64,000 nucleotides of DNA from Corallococcus coralloides DSM 2259 (GCF_000255295.1 NC_017030.1:3968001-4032000), one strand, 5' to 3'. Counted from the stretch's first letter, positions 1 to 9,735 are shown. Numbers and translations are program-made. The notes: generated by a model from the sequence alone, not told the origin.

Positions 1-2
1 TC

Positions 3-725
3 GGCAAGCAGGAGGCGAAGCAGGAGGAGGCCGCGCCCTCCAAGCCGGGCACCCCGGTGGTGGACAAGTCCAAGAAGGAGAAGGACCGCCAGGTGGTGGG
101 CAAGGTGGGCCTGCTCGGCGCGCTCAAGGGCATGAAGGGTGGCGCTTCCGACGTGTTCGGTCCGGGCGGCATCGGCACGGGCATCAACAACTCGCTGGGC
201 GGCCTCAAGGGCGGCGCGGCCATGGGTGACGCGCACGGCGTGGGCGGCCTGGGTTCGCGCGGCACGGGCAACGGCGGTGGCGGCACGGCGCTGGGCATCG
301 GCGGCCTGGGCACCCAGGGCAACGGCCGGGGCACGGGCGGGTCCGGCGGTATCGACCTGGGCGGCCGTGGCAAGTCCGTCACCAAGGTCATCCCCGGCAA
401 GACGACGGTGATTGGCGGCCTGGACAAGGACGTCATCGCCAAGGTCATCCGGCGGCACCAGAACGAGATCAAGTACTGCTACGAGTCGGAGCTGAACAAG
501 AACCCGTCGCTGGCCGGCAAGGTCGCGGTGGCCTTCACCATCGACCCGGCGGGCGCGGTGGCGGACGCCAGCGTGTCCGAGTCCACGCTGGGCAGCTCTC
601 CCGCGGAGCAGTGCATGATCTCCCGCATCCGCCGCTGGAAGTTCCCGGAGCCCAAGGGCGGCGGCGTGGTGAACGTGACGTACCCCTGGCTGTTCTCGCC
701 CTCGGGCGCTGACGCCGCGGAGTAA
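3..725 (+). CDS. AgmX/PglI C-terminal domain protein (5' end outside window)
   Basis: The frame is open from the first bases, so the gene starts upstream; about 240 residues are visible. A charged Lys/Glu stretch leads into a Gly-rich low-complexity region (roughly residues 45-125 of the visible part, repeating GGLG, GTGNGG). A compact C-terminal domain follows with VIRRHQNEIKYCYE, a central AVAFTIDPAG and a final RIRRWKFPEP. That ending is typical of the AgmX/PglI C-terminal domain, a TonB-like periplasmic fold found in many myxobacterial proteins, including components of the Agl/Glt gliding machinery. The two cysteines (in KYCYE and EQCMI) fit the conserved pair of this domain. A strong terminator follows immediately. 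Family assignment is firm; a motility role for this particular paralogue is inference, because the N-terminus (often a GYF or zinc-ribbon domain) is not visible. Confidence 0.85.
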   Translation, partial: GKQEAKQEEAAPSKPGTPVVDKSKKEKDRQVVGKVGLLGALKGMKGGASDVFGPGGIGTGINNSLGGLKGGAAMGDAHGVGGLGSRGTGNGGGGTALGIGGLGTQGNGRGTGGSGGIDLGGRGKSVTKVIPGKTTVIGGLDKDVIAKVIRRHQNEIKYCYESELNKNPSLAGKVAVAFTIDPAGAVADASVSESTLGSSPAEQCMISRIRRWKFPEPKGGGVVNVTYPWLFSPSGADAAE

Positions 726-761
726 CGGCAGGCCGGTAGGGATTCGTAGACTGGAAGACTG

Positions 762-801
762 AAATGGCGTGGACGAAACGGTCCACGCCATTTTCGTTTT
801 T
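762..801 (+). terminator. Rho-independent terminator
   Basis: A perfect 13-bp stem (762-774 with 781-793) closes a six-base loop and is followed by a T-rich tail ending in five T. It lies 37 bases after the AgmX-like stop codon and ends the upstream transcription unit. Confidence 0.85.
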
Positions 802-880
802 CCCCGCTGCCGTTTCGTGTCCGCCGTCACTACTGTCCGTGCCACTGCTGCCCAGGCGTGCGAGGGAGCAGGAGGACAAC

Positions 881-1495
881 GTGACGGGAGGAGTCGTGAG
901 GAAGTCGCTGCTGTTGGCCGCGCTCGCGCTGTCGACGCCGGCCCTGGGGGCCACGCCGCCTGAGGGCGTGCCGTTCGAGCCGCGCCGGGGGTTCTTCACC
1001 GAGACCGACCTTGGTGTGTTCTTCACGGTGGGCGGCGAGAACAGCTACTCCAACGCGCAGTCGTACGTGCAGCTGGGCATCGGGTACGACCTGACGGAGC
1101 GGCTGTCGCTGGGGGCCCACTTCGCGCTGGGCTCGTCGGCGCAGAACTGCTTCGCGGGCTACCTGCCGGACTCCAACGTCTGCGCGCTGTCGGACAACTT
1201 CACCGTGGCCTTTGGCGACCTGACGGCCGCGTACCACGTGCGGCTGGCCAATCGCTTCTACCTGACGCCCAAGGTGGCGGCGGGCTACACGCGCCTGGAG
1301 CCCCGGCCGGTGGATCCGGAGGACGGTGATCCGGGGCAGTCCATCAACGCCTTCAACGCAGGCCTGGGCATCGGCATCGAGTACGCGACGTCCTTCGACC
1401 ACTTCTCCGTGGGCGCGGATCTGCTCGGGCGCTACATCATCGGGCCCAACATCATGACGTTCGCGGTGTTCCCGCGCGTGAAGTACACGTTCTGA
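881..1495 (+). CDS. Outer-membrane beta-barrel protein
   Basis: The protein has 204 residues. I chose GTG 881 because AGGAGG lies at 870-875 and a signal peptide follows directly (RKSLLLAALALSTPALGA); a longer open frame from 764 would run back through the upstream terminator. The mature part shows alternating strands rich in aromatic and small residues (YVQLGIGYDLTERLSLGAHF, FYLTPKVAAGYTRLE) and ends in VFPRVKYTF, an aromatic C-terminal residue as expected for a BAM substrate. This fits a small OmpA/OprF-like or outer_membrane_beta-brl barrel of about eight strands. Its physiological role cannot be read from the sequence. It converges with the racemase gene, with only 6 bp between the two stop codons. 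Confidence 0.75.
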   Translation: MTGGVVRKSLLLAALALSTPALGATPPEGVPFEPRRGFFTETDLGVFFTVGGENSYSNAQSYVQLGIGYDLTERLSLGAHFALGSSAQNCFAGYLPDSNVCALSDNFTVAFGDLTAAYHVRLANRFYLTPKVAAGYTRLEPRPVDPEDGDPGQSINAFNAGLGIGIEYATSFDHFSVGADLLGRYIIGPNIMTFAVFPRVKYTF

Positions 1496-1501
1496 AACGG
1501 A

Positions 1502-2194
1502 CTACGCGCCCAGGCAGAACCCGGCGGCCTTCATGGCGTGGATGGCCGTGGTGTCGAACACCGGCACTGACGCGTCGCCGGGTTTGACGAGCAGGGTGAT
1601 TTCCGTGCAGCCCAGGATGATTCCCTGGGCGCCCCTGCGGACCAGGCCCTCCATGATGCGCTGGTATCGCTCCCGGGAGCCGGCCTTCACCTGGCCCAGG
1701 CACAGCTCCTGGTAGATGACGTCATGGACCCCCTGGCGCTCCTCGTCGGTGGGCACCAGGACCTCCAGGCCTGATCCGGCGAGCCTGCCTTTGTAGAAGT
1801 CCTGCTCCATCGTGTAGCGCGTCCCGAGCAGGCCCACGGTCTTCACGTTGGCCCGGAGGACCTCCTGGGCGGTGGCCTCCGCGATGTGCAGGAAGGGGAT
1901 GCGAATGGCGGAGGCGATGTCCGGCGCCAGCTTGTGCATGGTGTTGGTGCACAGGACCAGGGCCTCGGCCCCCGCGCGTTCCAGCGCGCGGGCGGCGTCG
2001 CACAGGATGCGGGCCGCGTCGTCCCATCGGCCGGCGCTCTGCGCGTGTTCGATCTCCTGGAAGTCCACGCTGTAGAGGACGACCTTCGCGGAGTGATGGC
2101 CCCCCAGCTCCCGCTTCACGTGCTCGTTGATCAGCCGGTAGTACTCCGCCGAGGACTCCCAGCTCATCCCGCCCAGCAATCCAATCGTCTTCAT
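1502..2194 (-). CDS. Aspartate/glutamate racemase family protein
   Basis: A cofactor-independent amino-acid racemase of 230 residues, the usual family length. It starts MKTIGLLGGMSWESS, the characteristic opening of the YgeA/aspartate racemase branch. Both catalytic cysteines are present: Cys82 in LCTNTMHK and Cys196 in LGCTEITLL. This pair performs the two-base proton exchange at C-alpha of Asp or Glu, or of broader substrates in YgeA. The ATG overlaps the stop of the AraC-type regulator gene by 4 bases, so the two are translationally coupled and the regulator may control it. Substrate is unresolved; it could supply D-amino acids for cell wall or secondary metabolism. Confidence 0.88.
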   Translation of the reverse strand: MKTIGLLGGMSWESSAEYYRLINEHVKRELGGHHSAKVVLYSVDFQEIEHAQSAGRWDDAARILCDAARALERAGAEALVLCTNTMHKLAPDIASAIRIPFLHIAEATAQEVLRANVKTVGLLGTRYTMEQDFYKGRLAGSGLEVLVPTDEERQGVHDVIYQELCLGQVKAGSRERYQRIMEGLVRRGAQGIILGCTEITLLVKPGDASVPVFDTTAIHAMKAAGFCLGA

Positions 2195-3015
2195 GTGTGT
2201 CGTTCCCTCCCGTCCCGGGCGTATCCGGCGGGCGTGCGGCCCACGATGCGCCGGAAGTCGCGGATGAAGTGCGCCTGATCGAAGTAGCCCAGCTCCAGCG
2301 CCAGCCGCGCAAGTTCCGGAGGCGGCGTTTCGCGCAGCCGCTCCGCGGCTTCATGCAGGCGGTAGCGCTGGATGACCCACTTGGGATTCACGCCCACGTA
2401 GCGGTTGAACAGCCGCTGCAGCGTGCGCAGCCCCGGGCCTCCGGGCGTGAGCAGGTCCTCCACCTTCGTCACCGCGCGGTCCTCCAGGATGCGCGCGACG
2501 AGCCCCTGCACCAGCGCCACGTTCGGATCCGGCTCGGGCAGGCGGGCCCGCAGGAAGGCCTCCGCCAGGGCAATGCGCTCGCGGTCCGCGTCGCGTCTGA
2601 CGTCGGTGGCGAGGATGGCCGCCTCCAGCTCCAGCGCCTCCGGGCCCAGCAGGGCTCCGGGTGAAACAGCGCGCCGCGTGAGCGCGGACACCGGCGTGCC
2701 CACGAAGGGGAAGAAGCCTCCGGGCCGGAACTTGATGCTGAACACGCCGCCCAGCCCCTCCAGCGTGATGGAGAAGCGGCCCGGGTGCGGGCCTCCCACG
2801 CGGGAGGTGCCGTCCTGGAAGGCCCAGTGCACGGACGGGTGGCTGAGGCTCTGCTGGAGGTAGGGCGGCTGTCCGCGCAGGTCCCACCGCACGGCCCAGA
2901 AGTGTTCGACCCACGGGCGCAGGTCCTCCGAGGGCAGGACGCGGACGTGCTCGAAGTGCCGGGGATCCGGCCGGGGATACAGCAGGCCCCGAGGCTTTCC
3001 CGCGTTCGACTCCAC
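2191..3015 (-). CDS. AraC family transcriptional regulator (DUF6597-type N-terminus)
   Basis: A protein of 274 residues with a GTG start; GGAGGAGG lies just over 10 bases upstream. The N-terminal half (YPRPDPRHFEHVRVLPSEDL, FSIKFRPGGFFPFVG) resembles the DUF6597 cupin-like sensor domain common in AraC regulators. The C-terminal third holds two helix-turn-helix motifs ending in LGYFDQAHFIRDFRRIVG, the diagnostic AraC second HTH. It is co-transcribed with the Asp/Glu racemase (4-base overlap) and is probably its local regulator. The ligand is unknown. The 160-bp gap towards the divergent secreted-protein gene should contain the promoters of both; it holds GACGTCC/GGACGTC-like half-sites near 3040-3085 that could be an operator, but this is weak. 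Confidence 0.85.
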   Translation of the reverse strand: MESNAGKPRGLLYPRPDPRHFEHVRVLPSEDLRPWVEHFWAVRWDLRGQPPYLQQSLSHPSVHWAFQDGTSRVGGPHPGRFSITLEGLGGVFSIKFRPGGFFPFVGTPVSALTRRAVSPGALLGPEALELEAAILATDVRRDADRERIALAEAFLRARLPEPDPNVALVQGLVARILEDRAVTKVEDLLTPGGPGLRTLQRLFNRYVGVNPKWVIQRYRLHEAAERLRETPPPELARLALELGYFDQAHFIRDFRRIVGRTPAGYARDGRERHT

Positions 3016-3174
3016 CCGCCGTGTGTCCTCCTCCAGGACGTCCGTGTCCTGGCGCGCTTCTACTACCGCTTCGACGGACGTCGGACAGGTGCCCCGGCCT
3101 GGCGGGCGGATTCAGCTCCGTCGGTCGTGTGCTCACCCTGAAAGTCACCCTCGCGGTTCTTTCCAGGTAAGCCC

Positions 3175-3981
3175 ATGACCCCCGTTCTCCGTTCCCATGC
3201 CCGTGTGTGGGTGCTGGTGCTGTCGTTGCTGTCCGTCCCCGCGCTCGCGCAGGGCATCCCGAACCTGCCGTCCGCGGAAGCGTGCTGGGGCCAGTCGCCG
3301 GACGCGGATGGCGACGGCGTGAGCGACAGCTGCGAGCTCCAGGTGGCCTCGGCCTTCATGCCCACGCTGTGGATTGCCCAGGGCGAGAAGGGCGTGGCGC
3401 GCCGGCCGTACTTCGCGGCGCGTCCGCTCAACTCCGCCCTGCGCACGCTGCGCATCTTCTACCTGGCCGCGTACCAAGAGGACCACGGCATCCCCAGCCT
3501 GGGCATCTTCAACGTCTTCGCCCACGACGGGGACTCCGAGTTCCAGGTGCTGGACGTGCACTACACCGACGGCCGCTGGTACCTGGATCAGGCCTTCCTG
3601 TCCGCGCATCTGGAGACGGCGTGCGACTCATCGGGCTGGTACGGCTACGCGCAGCTCGAGTACTCGGGGGCGTACCGGGGTGCGCCGCGCATCTACGTGG
3701 CCGGGAACAAGCACGGCGCCTACAACTCGAAGGCCGCCTGCGACCGGGGCTGCTACTTCACCGACAGCTGCTCCCAGGGCCGGCAGGAGGTCCTGGACCC
3801 CGGCAACCAGCTCGCGGGCCGCAACGTGGGCTCCGTCAGCCTCCCGTTGATCAACGCCGTCACCGTCAACGGCCAGACGGAGCGGCTCCTGGATGACGTG
3901 GAGTTCAAGGGCTGGGACGACCAGGCGGGCAAGAGCAACTCCACGCCGTACCGCGCCCGCCTCGTCCGCTTCGGCTTCTAG
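3175..3981 (+). CDS. Secreted protein with Asp-rich calcium-type motif, unknown function
   Basis: A protein of 268 residues. A clear signal peptide (VWVLVLSLLSVPALAQG) is followed by DADGDGVSDSCE, a thrombospondin type 3-like calcium-binding motif. The rest is a globular domain with many aromatic residues: AHDGDSEFQVLDVHY, YVAGNKHGAYNSKAAC, GWDDQAGKSN. The paired motifs 'H-x-GDSE' and 'Y-V-x-x-x-KHG-x-Y-x-S' loosely recall VPS62/NPP1-like secreted proteins, where such His/Asp/Glu residues bind metal, but I would not assign the family on this. Several cysteines near residues 180-205 probably form disulphides. It stands alone between divergent araC and convergent typA, with a hairpin after its stop. 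Confidence 0.65.
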   Translation: MTPVLRSHARVWVLVLSLLSVPALAQGIPNLPSAEACWGQSPDADGDGVSDSCELQVASAFMPTLWIAQGEKGVARRPYFAARPLNSALRTLRIFYLAAYQEDHGIPSLGIFNVFAHDGDSEFQVLDVHYTDGRWYLDQAFLSAHLETACDSSGWYGYAQLEYSGAYRGAPRIYVAGNKHGAYNSKAACDRGCYFTDSCSQGRQEVLDPGNQLAGRNVGSVSLPLINAVTVNGQTERLLDDVEFKGWDDQAGKSNSTPYRARLVRFGF

Positions 3982-3995
3982 GCAAAGAACGAAGA

Positions 3996-4027
3996 AGGGG
4001 CCGCCACCCGCGAAGGTGACGGCCCCT
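3996..4027. terminator. Hairpin between convergent genes
   Basis: An 8-bp stem (3996-4003 with 4020-4027) continues, after one mismatch, into 4 more pairs, with a six-base loop. It lies between two convergent stop codons. A T-rich tail is seen only in the minus-strand direction, so it best serves typA but could act both ways. Confidence 0.55.
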
Positions 4028-4055
4028 GGAAGCTTCAGGCGTCTCGACGGAAGGA

Positions 4056-5906
4056 CTACTCCGCCTCGGCGCGCTCCTCGCGCTTGCGGTCGCGCTCGGC
4101 GCGGTAGCGCTCGCCCACGGCCAGCGCCTTCTTGCGCATGCGGATGGACTTGGGCGTCACCTCGATGAGCTCGTCGTCGGCGATCCACTCCAGGGCCTTC
4201 TCCAGCCCCATCTCGCGCGGCGGGACGAGGATGACGTTCTCGTCGCGGCCGGCGGCGCGGATGTTGGTGAGCTTCTTCTCGCGGCAGCAGTTGACGTTGA
4301 GCTCGGACGGGTGCGCGTGCTCGCCGATGATCATGCCCTCGTACACGGTGGTGCCCGCGCCCACGAAGAGCTGACCGCGCTCCTGGATGCTGAACAGCGC
4401 GTACGGCACCGTGTCGCCCAGGCGGTCGGAGACCATCGCGCCGTTGGCGCGCTTCGGGATGTAGCCGAACCACGGCTCGAAGCCGTCGAACTGGCTGCTC
4501 ATGATGCCCTCACCGCGCGTGATGGTGAGGAACTCCGAGCGGAAGCCGATGAGGCCGCGCGCGGGGATGCGGAACTGGAGGCGGGTGCGGCCCGAGCCCA
4601 GCTGCGCCATGTCCGTCATGCGGCCCTTGCGGGGCCCCAGGCGCTCCGTCACCGCGCCGACGCTGTTCTCCGGCACGTCGCAGAAGAGCAGCTCCATGGG
4701 CTCGTGCAGCTGCCCATTGATTTCCTTGGTGATGGGCTCCGGGTTGGAGGCGGTGAGCTCGTAGCCCTCGCGGCGCATGTTCTCGATGATGACCGCCAGC
4801 GCCAGTTCGCCACGGCCCACCACGCGGAACGCGTCCGGCGTCGCGGTGTCCTCCACGCGCACGGCCACGTTGCGGTAGGCCTCGCGGTACAGGCGCTCGC
4901 GCAGGTTGCGGGAGGTGACGTACTTGCCCTCCTTGCCCGCCAGCGGTCCGTCGTTGACCTTGAAGATCATCATCATCGTGGGCTCGTCCACGGTGATGCG
5001 CGGCAGCGCCACGGGCTTCTCGGGGTCCGCGATGGTGTCGCCGATGCTGATTTCCTCGATGCCCGCGATGGAGACGATCTCACCCGGGCCCGCGTCCGGG
5101 ATCTCCTGGCGCTTCAGGCCGGAGAAGCCGAACAGCTTCACGACCTTGCCCTGCTGCACCTTGCCGCCCTCGCGGACGACGGACACGGGCATGTTCGGGG
5201 TGATGCGGCCCGCCTGCACGCGGCCCACCGCCAGACGGCCAACGTAGTCGTCGTAGTCCAGGTTGGCGACGAGCAGCTGCAGCGTCGTCTGCTCCGCCGG
5301 CGGCGCGGGCGGGGGCGGGATGTGCTTGATGATGGCGTCGTACAGCGGCTCCAGCGTCTTGCCCGGCACGTCCAGCGACGTGGAGGCCTGGCCCTGGCGC
5401 GCGACGGTGTAGAGGACCGGCATCTCCAGTTGCTCCTCGTTCGCGCCCAGGTCGATGTAGAGCGAGTACACGAGGTCCAGCACGTCCTTGGCCCGGGCGT
5501 CCTGGCGGTCGATCTTGTTGATGACCAGCACCGTCTTCAGGCCCATGGCCAGCGCCTTGCTGAGCACGAAGCGCGTCTGGGGCAGGGGCCCTTCGGCCGC
5601 GTCCACCAGCAGGATGACGCCATCGACCAGGCGCAGACCGCGCTCCACCTCGCCACCGAAGTCGGCGTGGCCCGGGGTGTCGATGATGTTGATCTGCATC
5701 CCCTTGTAGGAGACGGCAGTGTTCTTCGCGAGGATGGTGATGCCCTTCTCGCGCTCGAGGTCGTTCGAGTCCATGACCCGCTCGGCCACGTGCTCATTGG
5801 AGCGGAAGGTCCCCGCCTGCCGGAGCAGGTGGTCGACGAGGGTGGTCTTGCCGTGGTCGACGTGGGCGACAATGGCGACGTTGCGGATGTTTTCGCGAGA
5901 GATCAT
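4056..5906 (-). CDS. typA: Ribosome-associated GTPase TypA/BipA
   Basis: A protein of 616 residues from ATG 5906; the frame opens three codons earlier at a TTG, but the ATG gives the family's usual [12 protein letters not shown] start. It is a translational GTPase that binds the 70S ribosome and aids large-subunit assembly and stress adaptation. G1 is AHVDHGKT (residues 14-21), G3 is [14 protein letters not shown] and G4 is NKIDRQDAR. These are followed by EF-Tu-like domain 2, the EF-G domain III/V folds, and the BipA-specific C-terminal domain ([20 protein letters not shown] and [20 protein letters not shown]). Length matches the family (about 605-615). It is monocistronic and convergent with the preceding secreted-protein gene. 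Confidence 0.97.
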   Translation of the reverse strand: MISRENIRNVAIVAHVDHGKTTLVDHLLRQAGTFRSNEHVAERVMDSNDLEREKGITILAKNTAVSYKGMQINIIDTPGHADFGGEVERGLRLVDGVILLVDAAEGPLPQTRFVLSKALAMGLKTVLVINKIDRQDARAKDVLDLVYSLYIDLGANEEQLEMPVLYTVARQGQASTSLDVPGKTLEPLYDAIIKHIPPPPAPPAEQTTLQLLVANLDYDDYVGRLAVGRVQAGRITPNMPVSVVREGGKVQQGKVVKLFGFSGLKRQEIPDAGPGEIVSIAGIEEISIGDTIADPEKPVALPRITVDEPTMMMIFKVNDGPLAGKEGKYVTSRNLRERLYREAYRNVAVRVEDTATPDAFRVVGRGELALAVIIENMRREGYELTASNPEPITKEINGQLHEPMELLFCDVPENSVGAVTERLGPRKGRMTDMAQLGSGRTRLQFRIPARGLIGFRSEFLTITRGEGIMSSQFDGFEPWFGYIPKRANGAMVSDRLGDTVPYALFSIQERGQLFVGAGTTVYEGMIIGEHAHPSELNVNCCREKKLTNIRAAGRDENVILVPPREMGLEKALEWIADDELIEVTPKSIRMRKKALAVGERYRAERDRKREERAEAE

Positions 5907-6072
5907 CAGGACCAACTAACGGAAATGAAGGTGCGAGGAGAGACGCCCAGAACGGGGTTTCTCAATCCCACCGGAACCCGGAAGGCGGGGGCTTATATGC
6001 CGGGGGCTTTCCACCTGCAATGAAGGCGGGTGTCCAGCAGGCAAACAATCAGGCCCCCCGCCTGCTGGGCGC

Positions 6073-6996
6073 TTATCCCACCTTTGGGGGGCTCTCCGCG
6101 GTCTCCACCCCCAGCCGCTCTCTCAGGAAGCGCTCCACCCGCAGCTCCACCAGGCCCGGCACTTCCAGTGGGGCGGTATGGGTGCCCTCGGAAATCATCA
6201 GGAGTTCAGAGGAGGGGATGCGCTCGGCCATCTTCCGGGACAGCCAGCCGGGGGTGAAGCGGTCCTTCTCCCCGGCGACCACCAGGGTGGGCACGTCCAC
6301 GTGGTCCAGGTGGTCCTCGGCGGTGTGGTTCGCCAGCGAGTCCAGGGTGCGCACGAAGACGACGGGGTCCATCCGTGCCAGATGGGTGAAGTACGGGGCC
6401 AGGTCGTTGCGCGCGATGAGGTCCGGGTTCATCTCCAGGCGGATGGCCAGCTGCACCACCAGCTCCGTGGTGAGCGCCCCGTGCACGATGCGCGCGGTGT
6501 GCCGGGGGAAGCGCTCCACCGCGGCCCTCAAGGTGGGGAAGAGGCGCTTGAGCAGCGTGGAGTCATGGAAGGTGTCCAGCGGCAGGCCGTAGCTGCCGCA
6601 CACCAGCACCAGCCCCTCCACGCGCCGGGCGTAGCGGCGGTGGAACTCCAGCGCCACCTGCACCCCCATGGAGTGGCCGAAGAGGACGGCCTTGTCCATC
6701 TGCGCCGCGTCCATCACCCGCGCCAGGTCGTCGCAGGTGTACGCCATGCCGATGCGCGTGCGGTCCGTGGGGACGGTGCTCTTGCCATGGCCCCGGTAGT
6801 GCCAGCGCAGCACGCGGTGGCGCCGGCCCAGGTAGGGCAGGAGGTACTTCCACGCGAAGCCGTCACAGCCCAGGCCGTCGCACAGGACCATGCCCGGGGA
6901 GCCGTCTCCCCGCACCTGGTAGTAGAGGTCCGCGCCGTCCGGCACCCGCAGCGAGTCCTGCCGGAAGGAAACCGCCTGTCCATGCGGCGCGCTCAC
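6073..6996 (-). CDS. Alpha/beta hydrolase
   Basis: A protein of 307 residues with the full catalytic set of the alpha/beta-hydrolase fold: nucleophile elbow GHSMG (Ser109), acid Asp245 in GEKDRFTP and His273 in EGTHTAPLE. RGHGKST around residue 69 is the usual conserved turn before the cap. No signal peptide, so cytosolic. Its GTG start overlaps the stop of the sigma-54 activator gene by 4 bases (GTGA), so the two are made together. In this family the substrate cannot be read from sequence; esterase, lactonase or haloperoxidase-like activities are all possible. The coupling to a PocR-domain activator suggests that the hydrolase serves the small-molecule signal that the regulator senses (inference). 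Confidence 0.88.
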   Translation of the reverse strand: MSAPHGQAVSFRQDSLRVPDGADLYYQVRGDGSPGMVLCDGLGCDGFAWKYLLPYLGRRHRVLRWHYRGHGKSTVPTDRTRIGMAYTCDDLARVMDAAQMDKAVLFGHSMGVQVALEFHRRYARRVEGLVLVCGSYGLPLDTFHDSTLLKRLFPTLRAAVERFPRHTARIVHGALTTELVVQLAIRLEMNPDLIARNDLAPYFTHLARMDPVVFVRTLDSLANHTAEDHLDHVDVPTLVVAGEKDRFTPGWLSRKMAERIPSSELLMISEGTHTAPLEVPGLVELRVERFLRERLGVETAESPPKVG

Positions 6997-8582
6997 GCCT
7001 CCACCTCGTCCGTGTCCAGTCCTTCGGGGATGCCCTTGTCCAGCCCGTAGCGGGAGATCTTCAAGAGGAGGTTGGAGCGACTGATGCCCAGTTCACGCGA
7101 CAGCCGGCTCTTGTTGTAGCGGGTGCGCACCAGGCCCTGGTGGATCATCTCCTTCTCCAGGGACTCCACCGCCTCGTGCAGCTTTCCGTGCGCGCGCGGG
7201 GCGATGAAGGGCCCGCCGCCGGGGACGACCGCGTCGCGGATGCGGCTGGAGAGCAGCTCCGCGGGGATGGTCTCCAGCTCGCCGCCCAGCACGAGCAGCC
7301 GCTCGATTTCGTTCTCCAGCTCGCGGATGTTCCCGGGCCACGCGTACGCGCCCAGGATGCCCAGGGCCTCCGGCGCCAGGCCCCGCGCGCGCTGACCCTC
7401 GCGGTGGTGCTTGCGCAGGAAGTGGTCGATGAGGACGGGCAGGTCGTCCTTGCGCTCGCGCAGGGGCGGCAGCTGCAGGCGGATGACGTTGATGCGGTAG
7501 AAGAGGTCCTCGCGGAACTCGCCGCGCTTCACCAATTCGCCCAGGTCCTTGTGGGTGGCGGCGATGACGCGCACGTCGACCTCGCGGGAATGGGTGCCGC
7601 CCACGGGCAGGAAGGTGCCCTCCTGGAGCACGCGCAACAGCTTCACCTGGAGGGCGGGGGACATGTCGCCCACCTCGTCCAGGAAGAAGGTGCCCTGGTC
7701 CGCGACCTCGAAGAGGCCCTTCTTGTCCTTGAGCGCGCCGGTGAAGGCGCCGCGGGTGTGCCCGAAGAGGGCGCTCTCCAGCAGGTTGTCGTTGAAGGCG
7801 GAGCAGTTCTGCACGACGAACGGCTTGTCCTTGCGCGGGCCGTTGTGGTGGATGGCGCGCGCCACCAGCTCCTTGCCCGTGCCGGACTCGCCGTTGATGA
7901 GGACGGTGGAGTCGGAGTGGGCCACCTTCTCCATCAGGCGGAAGACTTCGTTCATGGCCCCGGAGCGGCCGATGATCTTCTCGAAGCGGTAGCGGTTGGA
8001 CAGCTCGGAGGCCATGGACTGGATGGTCTCCTCCTTGCGCGTGAGCTCCACCTCCTGGTTGGCGATCTCCGTGACCGCGAACTCCAGGAGGTCCGACAGC
8101 TTGCTCAGCTCCGAGCCGTCCAGCACCGGCACGCGCTCCGCCGCGCCCTCCAGCTCCAGCATCGCCCCGGGCGCGATGTCGCGCATCTTGCTCAAGAGCA
8201 CGTGTCCGTCCGCGGGCGTGAGCGGCTGCCGGGCGAAGCCCTCCACGAAGAGGAAGCCCTCGTACTCGTTGCGGATGTAGAGCGGCGCGCCCACGATGGA
8301 CAGGCGCAGGTGGCAGTCGTGGAAGAGCGAGCGGCGCAGGTTCTTGGCGGCCTTGAACTTCTCATGCAGCACCCGCACCGACTGGGCACACCGCCGCATC
8401 CCCTCCCGCGCCCCCAGCGAGTGGCGGCAGAAGTCGTTGGGCGGCGGGATGAAATCCCCGCGCTGCCAGTCGTGCACCACGCCGTTGCGATCCGCGAACG
8501 AAAGCTCCACCTGCCACCACTTGCGGATGACATCCCTCAACATGACAATGGTGTGCAGATTCTGATGCTTCTCGAAGTCCAT
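6993..8582 (-). CDS. Sigma-54-dependent activator with PocR sensor domain
   Basis: An enhancer-binding protein of 529 residues. Residues 1-150 form a PocR-type sensory domain with the family's cysteines (Cys52 in DFCRHS, Cys65 in RRCAQS, Cys90 in HDCHLRL), proposed in this family to bind a ligand or metal. A short linker helix leads to the AAA+ domain: Walker A GESGTGKE (231-238), the sigma-54 contact loop GAFTGA (278-283), Walker B LDEVGD (301-306). The C-terminus is a Fis-type HTH ([15 protein letters not shown]). There is no phosphoacceptor receiver domain, so control is by ligand binding rather than a kinase. It is the first gene of a two-gene operon with the alpha/beta hydrolase and is divergent from the CDF transporter gene, 112 bp away. 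Confidence 0.93.
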   Translation of the reverse strand: MDFEKHQNLHTIVMLRDVIRKWWQVELSFADRNGVVHDWQRGDFIPPPNDFCRHSLGAREGMRRCAQSVRVLHEKFKAAKNLRRSLFHDCHLRLSIVGAPLYIRNEYEGFLFVEGFARQPLTPADGHVLLSKMRDIAPGAMLELEGAAERVPVLDGSELSKLSDLLEFAVTEIANQEVELTRKEETIQSMASELSNRYRFEKIIGRSGAMNEVFRLMEKVAHSDSTVLINGESGTGKELVARAIHHNGPRKDKPFVVQNCSAFNDNLLESALFGHTRGAFTGALKDKKGLFEVADQGTFFLDEVGDMSPALQVKLLRVLQEGTFLPVGGTHSREVDVRVIAATHKDLGELVKRGEFREDLFYRINVIRLQLPPLRERKDDLPVLIDHFLRKHHREGQRARGLAPEALGILGAYAWPGNIRELENEIERLLVLGGELETIPAELLSSRIRDAVVPGGGPFIAPRAHGKLHEAVESLEKEMIHQGLVRTRYNKSRLSRELGISRSNLLLKISRYGLDKGIPEGLDTDEVEA

Positions 8583-8694
8583 CCCCGCGTCCCTCGGCCT
8601 GTTGCGGATCAGGACAACGGATCTACGGGGTTGTCCGAAATCAATCCAGCGGCACCTGTCCGATAATGGCGCTGATCGCGTACCCTGGTTCCCT

Positions 8695-9690
8695 GTGAGC
8701 GCACCCCCACATACACACGGCAGGGCCGGGCACGGTCATTCCCACGACCACTCGCACCATGGGCATTCGCACGGCCATGGGCACGGTCATTCGCACGGTC
8801 CCCGCAAGGGGGGGCTGGCGGAGGAGCGGCGCAAGGACCGGCGGCGGCTCCTGTTCGCGCTGGGGCTGACGGCGACCATCATGGTGGCGGAGGCGGTGGG
8901 CGGCTTCCTCACCAACTCGCTGGCGCTGCTCTCCGACGCCGGGCACATGCTGACGGACGTGTCGGCCATGGTCCTGAGCCTGCTGGCGCTGTGGTTCGCC
9001 GGGCGGCCCGCGGACCTGAAGAAGACCTACGGCTACTACCGGATGGAGATTTTGAGCGCGCTCCTCAACGGGGTGCTGCTCCTGGTCATCACCATCTTCA
9101 TCCTGATGGAGGCCTGGGAGCGCATGCGCACGCCCGCTCCGGTGGAGCTGGGGCCCATGGCGCTGGTGGCGGGCATCGGCCTCGTCGCGAACCTGGCGGC
9201 GCTGGGCTTCCTGCACCAGACGCACTCCATGAACGTGCGCGGCGCGTTCCTGCACGTGCTGGGGGACACGCTGTCGTCGGTGGGCGTGCTGATTGGCGCG
9301 GGCGTGATGTGGTGGACCGGCTGGTACGTCGTGGACCCCATCATCTCCGTGCTGATTTCGATGATCATCGTCGTGGGCGCGCTGCGGCTGGTGAAGGACG
9401 CGGTGGACGTGCTCCTGGAGGCGGTGCCCGCGCACGTGGACCTGGAGCAGGTGCGCGACCTGATGGGAAAGGTGCCGGGCGTGCAGGCGGTGCACGACCT
9501 GCACGTGTGGACCATCTCCAGCGGGATGTACGCGCTGTCCGCGCACCTGGTGGTGGCGGACCCCATGGTCTGCAACAACGACGACATCCTGTCCGCGGTG
9601 AAGCACGACCTCTTCGACCGCTTTGGCATCGACCACACGACCATCCAGATCGAGAGCCAGTCCTACGCCCACCTGGGCGAGGTGCACTGA
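8695..9690 (+). CDS. Cation diffusion facilitator (CzcD/ZitB-type zinc exporter)
   Basis: A protein of 331 residues. GTG 8695 is preferred to an opening at 8602, because the upstream 31 codons have no transporter character and cover the promoter side. Residues 6-35 are a His-rich metal-binding tail (GHGHSHDHSHHGHSHGHGHG). Six membrane helices follow, with the HxxxD transport-site motifs in helix 2 (His84-Asp88, with Asp81 nearby) and helix 5 (His187-Asp191). A C-terminal cytosolic ferredoxin-like domain (VPGVQAVHDLHVWTISSG) completes the CDF plan. It should export zinc, perhaps cobalt or cadmium, by proton antiport across the inner membrane. A metal regulator is not adjacent; the divergent neighbour is the PocR activator. 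Confidence 0.94.
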   Translation: MSAPPHTHGRAGHGHSHDHSHHGHSHGHGHGHSHGPRKGGLAEERRKDRRRLLFALGLTATIMVAEAVGGFLTNSLALLSDAGHMLTDVSAMVLSLLALWFAGRPADLKKTYGYYRMEILSALLNGVLLLVITIFILMEAWERMRTPAPVELGPMALVAGIGLVANLAALGFLHQTHSMNVRGAFLHVLGDTLSSVGVLIGAGVMWWTGWYVVDPIISVLISMIIVVGALRLVKDAVDVLLEAVPAHVDLEQVRDLMGKVPGVQAVHDLHVWTISSGMYALSAHLVVADPMVCNNDDILSAVKHDLFDRFGIDHTTIQIESQSYAHLGEVH

Positions 9691-9735
9691 CGTCCTTGCG
9701 AAAGGGGCGCGGGGCGGGGATTCTCGCCGGCTCCT

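Noticed and set aside
3020-3100. GACGTCC/GGACGTC half-sites as a defined AraC operator
   Set aside because: Half-sites are short and irregularly spaced, and such GC-rich hexamers are common here; not enough to annotate.
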